This document shows, one piece after another, positions 6,282 to 8,590 of a DNA stretch of 8,590 nucleotides (the first letter of the stretch is position 1; each line of letters opens with the position of its first letter). A model generated the notes under the pieces. It was not told the origin of the DNA, did no database searches, and was given only the letters and a program-made list of their open reading frames with translations. The position numbers were made by a program, and so were the translations under genes. The stretch covers positions 1-8,590 of the forward strand of contig JAFAFM010000273.1 of the NCBI GenBank assembly GCA_023423495.1, read 5' to 3'. Origin of the DNA: Armatimonadota bacterium (lineage in GTDB: Bacteria > Armatimonadota > Fimbriimonadia > Fimbriimonadales > Fimbriimonadaceae).

Positions 6282-6314
6282 TTTCTACCTCTGTGCCGTG
6301 AAGATTGTACTCAT

Positions 6315-6341
6315 CTTGAGCCGGCGGTCCCGCCCTCCAAG
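6315..6341. promoter_or_regulatory. Imperfect palindrome in the gap between queA and the helix-turn-helix gene
   Basis: The 84-base gap (6282-6365) is the only real intergenic space in the minus-strand block. It holds an inverted repeat with outer arms CTTG/CAAG and inner arms GGCGG/CCGCC around a two-base centre. No T-run follows on either strand, so a simple terminator is unlikely. A TACAAT on the minus strand (6309-6304) lies just downstream of the palindrome but has no matching -35 at normal spacing. An operator or attenuator hairpin is possible. Confidence 0.3.
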
Positions 6342-6365
6342 ACGTAGTTTTATCCCCTAAAGGCT

Positions 6366-7379
6366 CTACAGAATCAACATTGAATCGCCAAAACTAAGAA
6401 ACCGGTAGCGTTGCTGGATCGCATGCTCGTAGGCCTTCAGAATATTAGGTTTTCCGGCCAATGCGCTGATCATCATGAGCATCGTTGTCCGTGGCATGTG
6501 GAAGTTGGTGAACATGCCCTGGACAATTTTCCATTCATAGCCGGGCCGAATGAAAATCGAGGTGCGATGCTCTCCCGGTTCGACCTTTCCCTTTTCAATT
6601 GCGAAAGATTCCAACGTGCGGGCCGACGTTGTACCGACTGCGATCACACGCCCTCGGCAAGCGTTCACAAGATCGGCCGTGCTCTCAGGCAGGCGACACA
6701 CTTCGCCATGCATGACGTGCGCCTCCAGATCGTCCACCATGACGGGCCGAAAAGTATCGAGGCTCACGTCCAGTGAAACTTCCGCAATCGAGATGCCTTT
6801 CGCGGTCAGTTTTTCGATCAATTCGGGCGTGAAATGGAGTCCCGCCGTCGGAGCGGCTGCACTCCCGCCAACCTTCGAATAAACGGTTTGATAACGCTCC
6901 GGATCATCGAGGGCATGGGTGATGTATGGGGGAAGGGGCACCCGCCCGAAGGCTGCAAGCTTTTCGGGAAGATCGGAGCTAGCTAGAAAGCGGATTTCCT
7001 TCAGCGGCTCTTCCAGGTGTTGAGCCACTTCTGCTTCAAGACCACCTTCAAAGTGAATCCTCGCGCCCGGTTTTAGCCGCTTGGCGGGCTTCAGCATCGC
7101 GGCAAACCGGTCCGGCCCTGTCTGGTGGACCAACATGGCTTCCACACTGCCGCCCGTTGGTTTTTGGCCAAATAGACGCAGAGCAGTGACACGCGTTGAG
7201 TTCCAAACCAACAAGTCGCCCGGCCGCAATGTCTCCACGACATCCGTAAACCGCCCATCTTTCACACCTCCCGTGCGAAGATCGAGGTGCAAGAGTCGCG
7301 AACTCGATCGATCCTCCAATGGTTTCTGGGCAATCAGTTCTTCGGGCAGATGATAATCGTAGTCGCTCAGGCGTTCCAA
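6366..7379 (-). CDS. queA: S-adenosylmethionine:tRNA ribosyltransferase-isomerase (queuosine synthesis)
   Basis: QueA moves the ribosyl part of S-adenosylmethionine onto preQ1 in the tRNA wobble position to make epoxyqueuosine. The 337 residues are close to the usual 340-356. Motifs in order: LSDYDYHLPEELIAQKPLE, SSRLLHLD, the middle SAAAPTAGLHFTPEL (173-187), RVIAVGTTSARTLES (244-258), and the C-terminal TNFHMPRTTMLMMISALAG and FLSFGDSMLIL. The segment that usually reads LHVGxGTF is LDVSLDTF here (203-210). The start is TTG 7379, supported by AAGGAG (7387-7392) seven bases upstream, and matches the family N terminus. It overlaps the HAD gene stop by 13 bases. No other queuosine gene is in the window, so its place in this operon is by convenience rather than pathway. 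Confidence 0.96.
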   Translation of the reverse strand: MERLSDYDYHLPEELIAQKPLEDRSSSRLLHLDLRTGGVKDGRFTDVVETLRPGDLLVWNSTRVTALRLFGQKPTGGSVEAMLVHQTGPDRFAAMLKPAKRLKPGARIHFEGGLEAEVAQHLEEPLKEIRFLASSDLPEKLAAFGRVPLPPYITHALDDPERYQTVYSKVGGSAAAPTAGLHFTPELIEKLTAKGISIAEVSLDVSLDTFRPVMVDDLEAHVMHGEVCRLPESTADLVNACRGRVIAVGTTSARTLESFAIEKGKVEPGEHRTSIFIRPGYEWKIVQGMFTNFHMPRTTMLMMISALAGKPNILKAYEHAIQQRYRFLSFGDSMLIL

Positions 7380-8071
7380 TCGAAGGCTCCTTCGATTGCC
7401 CGCAGATCATGTAGATAAGGATCTTCAGAGTAGGTGCAGCTCCGATCGATAAGAGCGGCCCGCATTCCAAAGCTTTTCGCGCCTTGGTAGTCATCCACTC
7501 GATCATCGCCGACGTGCAGCACCTCGCCTGGCTCCACTTGAAAATGCTTCGTGACTTCTTCAAACAGGAGTGGGTCGGGCTTTTCGACACCATATTCCAA
7601 AGAGGCGACTACGAGATCGAACCGGTCGTAAATGCCTGCGCCGAGCAGGGCTCGCTTCAGGGTGTAGTCCCAATTGGACAAAACCGCAGTTTGTATGCCG
7701 AGTTCATCTAACCGGTCGAGTGTCGGTACCACATCTTCGTAAAGCCTAAAAAGGATGGAGTTTTCGCCAAAGCCAATTCTCTGTGAAACCTCGTGCAGAG
7801 TCAATGCTTGCCGAGCGTCAAGGCCAAGGTGAGTGAGCCAATCGGAAGCGAGTTGGATCCACCAGTGATCGCAAGCCTCGTGGTTTCTGAGCTTATTGCA
7901 ATCGAGATAGCTGACGAAGCGGCTCTTGTGCATTTCCTCGTAAATTGCCGGGCCTTCCAGAGGGAGTTCAAGGTTGGCCTCGGCCGCGACATCCGCGATG
8001 TATCGCTTAATGGAATAGTCGACCGCCAAAAGAGTCTGGGCGCAGTCGAAGCTTACAACACGGGGCTTCAC
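7367..8071 (-). CDS. HAD-superfamily hydrolase with altered motif I
   Basis: A 234-residue haloacid-dehalogenase-fold protein with a helical cap (about 20-105). Motif I is VSFDCAQTLL with the nucleophile Asp9. The second Asp of DxD is Ala11, as in phosphonatases (DxA), instead of the acid/base Asp of HAD phosphatases. Motif II is TAVLSNWD (Ser132), motif III EKPDPLLF (Lys164), and motif IV VLHVGDDRVDDYQGA (Asp189, Asp190, Asp194). The overall layout resembles the HDHD3/REG-2 and phosphoglycolate-phosphatase-like group. The substrate is unknown, and without the usual acid it may not be a standard phosphatase. The start is GTG 8071, with GGAG (8082-8085) ten bases upstream. It overlaps the DUF2905 stop by four bases (GTGA) and overlaps queA by 13, so the three are co-translated. 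Confidence 0.92.
   Translation of the reverse strand: MKPRVVSFDCAQTLLAVDYSIKRYIADVAAEANLELPLEGPAIYEEMHKSRFVSYLDCNKLRNHEACDHWWIQLASDWLTHLGLDARQALTLHEVSQRIGFGENSILFRLYEDVVPTLDRLDELGIQTAVLSNWDYTLKRALLGAGIYDRFDLVVASLEYGVEKPDPLLFEEVTKHFQVEPGEVLHVGDDRVDDYQGAKSFGMRAALIDRSCTYSEDPYLHDLRAIEGAFDWNA
7387..7392 (-). promoter_or_regulatory. Shine-Dalgarno site fixing the TTG start of queA
   Basis: AAGGAG on the minus strand lies seven bases before TTG 7379, inside the last codons of the HAD gene. No ATG or GTG start exists close to the conserved N terminus. Confidence 0.65.
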
Positions 8072-8310
8072 TTTCTAAGCGCTCCGATGATCCACAAAAC
8101 AATCGATACGAAGGCCGAAAGCACAAGCATCGAGACAATCGGGATGTAAAGCTTCACCGGACCTCGGTCATAGGCAATGTCGCCGGGCAAGCGGCCAAGC
8201 GGCAGCCAACGGAATGCGCCGAACCAAAACAGGATGCCAAGTACGACGATGCCGAGTCCCACTCCCACCAAGATCTTCCCAAATGCTTCCAACTCTGGGA
8301 TTTTGGCCAA
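8068..8310 (-). CDS. DUF2905-family small membrane protein
   Basis: A small protein with two membrane segments, at GKILVGVGLGIVVLGILFWF and IPIVSMLVLSAFVSIVLWII. They are joined by the family's hallmark loop, LPLGRLPGDIAYDRGPVKLYIP. The family has no known function; it is often encoded near tRNA-modification, Holliday-junction or HAD genes, and here it sits just before a HAD gene and queA. From TTG 8310 the protein is 80 residues, near the usual 65-80, and begins at AKIPELEAFGK. An earlier TTG at 8373 would give 101 residues with an unconserved polar N terminus. Neither start has a clear Shine-Dalgarno site, so the start is uncertain. The TGA overlaps the HAD GTG start by four bases. Confidence 0.85.
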   Translation of the reverse strand: MAKIPELEAFGKILVGVGLGIVVLGILFWFGAFRWLPLGRLPGDIAYDRGPVKLYIPIVSMLVLSAFVSIVLWIIGALRK

Positions 8311-8362
8311 TGTGGCGCAACCGGTGTTGGAAAAGGACGTATAGGGACATTGGGCCCGAAAG

Positions 8363-8391
8363 TTGGCAGACAATATCAGCCAATGTACAAT
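8363..8391 (+). promoter_or_regulatory. Sigma-70-type promoter for the exported-protein gene
   Basis: TTGGCA (8363-8368) and TACAAT (8386-8391) are separated by exactly 17 bases. Both are close to the consensus TTGACA and TATAAT. Transcription would begin near 8398, just before the Shine-Dalgarno at 8401. The spacer holds an inverted repeat, TTGGC (8363-8367) and GCCAA (8379-8383), a possible operator half-site pair. Confidence 0.6.
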
Positions 8392-8400
8392 TTCGCCTAC

Positions 8401-8406
8401 AGAGGA
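8401..8406 (+). promoter_or_regulatory. Shine-Dalgarno site for the exported-protein gene
   Basis: AGAGGA lies nine bases before ATG 8416, a near-ideal distance that supports this as a true start. Confidence 0.65.
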
Positions 8407-8415
8407 ATTTCATAA

Positions 8416-8590
8416 ATGAGCATTAGACTGAAGAAAGCCAGCCTTGGACTTTTCATCGCCGCAATTTCCGTTGTGGCTTTCGCCGTCCAGGATGGCGTGA
8501 CCTTGAAGCGAACCGCAAAGGTTCGGGATGCGATTAAGTATCGACTCAAAGCCGACGTGGAGATTCAGGGAATGGAAGCCAACTTCACGA
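8416..8590 (+). CDS. Exported protein, N-terminal part only (cut by the window end)
   Basis: The first 58 codons of an unrecognised gene. Residues 1-23 form a clear Sec signal peptide: basic start MSIRLKKAS, hydrophobic core LGLFIAAISVV, and a signal peptidase I site AFA followed by VQDG (cleavage after Ala23). There is no lipobox cysteine. The start of the mature part (TLKRTAKVRDAIKYRLKADV) looks like beta strand and polar, but gives no family. The ATG is backed by a good Shine-Dalgarno and by the promoter at 8363-8391. The gene diverges from the DUF2905-HAD-queA group, with a short shared upstream region. Confidence 0.75.
   Translation, partial: MSIRLKKASLGLFIAAISVVAFAVQDGVTLKRTAKVRDAIKYRLKADVEIQGMEANFT

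Noticed and set aside
6304..6309. TACAAT on the minus strand as a promoter -10 for the helix-turn-helix gene
   Set aside because: The nearest TTGnnn -35-like hexamer is 25 bases upstream, too far for a usual promoter, so it is not listed as one.
7048..7593. Minus-strand open frame of 181 codons across the queA/HAD junction
   Set aside because: It is in a different frame from two clearly conserved genes on the same strand and has no recognisable domain.
8168..8413. Minus-strand ATG frame (81 codons) overlapping DUF2905
   Set aside because: The DUF2905 frame carries the membrane segments and the GRLPGD loop; this frame gives a basic Cys-rich sequence without a family.
1..8590. Transfer RNA, CRISPR, insertion sequence or phage signals
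   Set aside because: No cloverleaf-like GTTCRANNC box context, no spaced direct repeats, and no transposase or integrase motifs were found by eye on either strand.

Overview
The window is a compact bacterial chromosome segment with no mobile elements, RNA genes or CRISPR. It is moderately GC-rich by eye. Almost all of it is coding: neighbouring genes overlap by 4 to 13 bases, and no stretch over 300 bases lacks a gene. GTG and TTG starts backed by good Shine-Dalgarno sites are common on the minus strand. Together with a small membrane protein of the DUF2905 type, this suggests a free-living aerobic heterotroph from a phylum such as Armatimonadota or Chloroflexota. That placement is a guess and was not tested by any search.

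Left block, plus strand, 77-3728. This is a tightly coupled operon: a lipoyl-bearing E2 acyltransferase of a 2-oxo acid dehydrogenase complex, a class-I-glutaminase-like peptidase of family C26, a stand-alone biotin carboxyl carrier protein, an unrecognised 122-132 residue protein, and 3-hydroxy-3-methylglutaryl-CoA lyase. E2 plus biotin carrier plus HMG-CoA lyase fits branched-chain amino acid (leucine) breakdown: the branched-chain 2-oxo acid dehydrogenase makes isovaleryl-CoA, methylcrotonyl-CoA carboxylase needs a biotin carrier, and HMG-CoA lyase makes acetyl-CoA and acetoacetate. The E1 and carboxylase subunits would lie outside the window; the first 71 bases may hold the tail of an upstream gene.

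Right block, minus strand, read from 8310 down to 3616. The order is a DUF2905 small membrane protein, a HAD-like hydrolase with an altered motif I, the queuosine enzyme QueA, an 84-base gap with an imperfect palindrome, a C-terminal helix-turn-helix protein, a GT4 glycosyltransferase, and a multi-pass membrane protein. The last of these carries two intramembrane aspartates and a later Pro, spaced much as in presenilin/signal peptide peptidase proteases. This is the most intriguing gene here, but the assignment is tentative. Its C-terminal tail lies wholly antisense to the end of the HMG-CoA lyase gene, giving a 113-base convergent overlap.

Right edge. A divergent sigma-70-like promoter (TTGGCA, 17 bases, TACAAT) at 8363-8391 drives a gene cut by the window end that encodes a signal-peptide-bearing exported protein.
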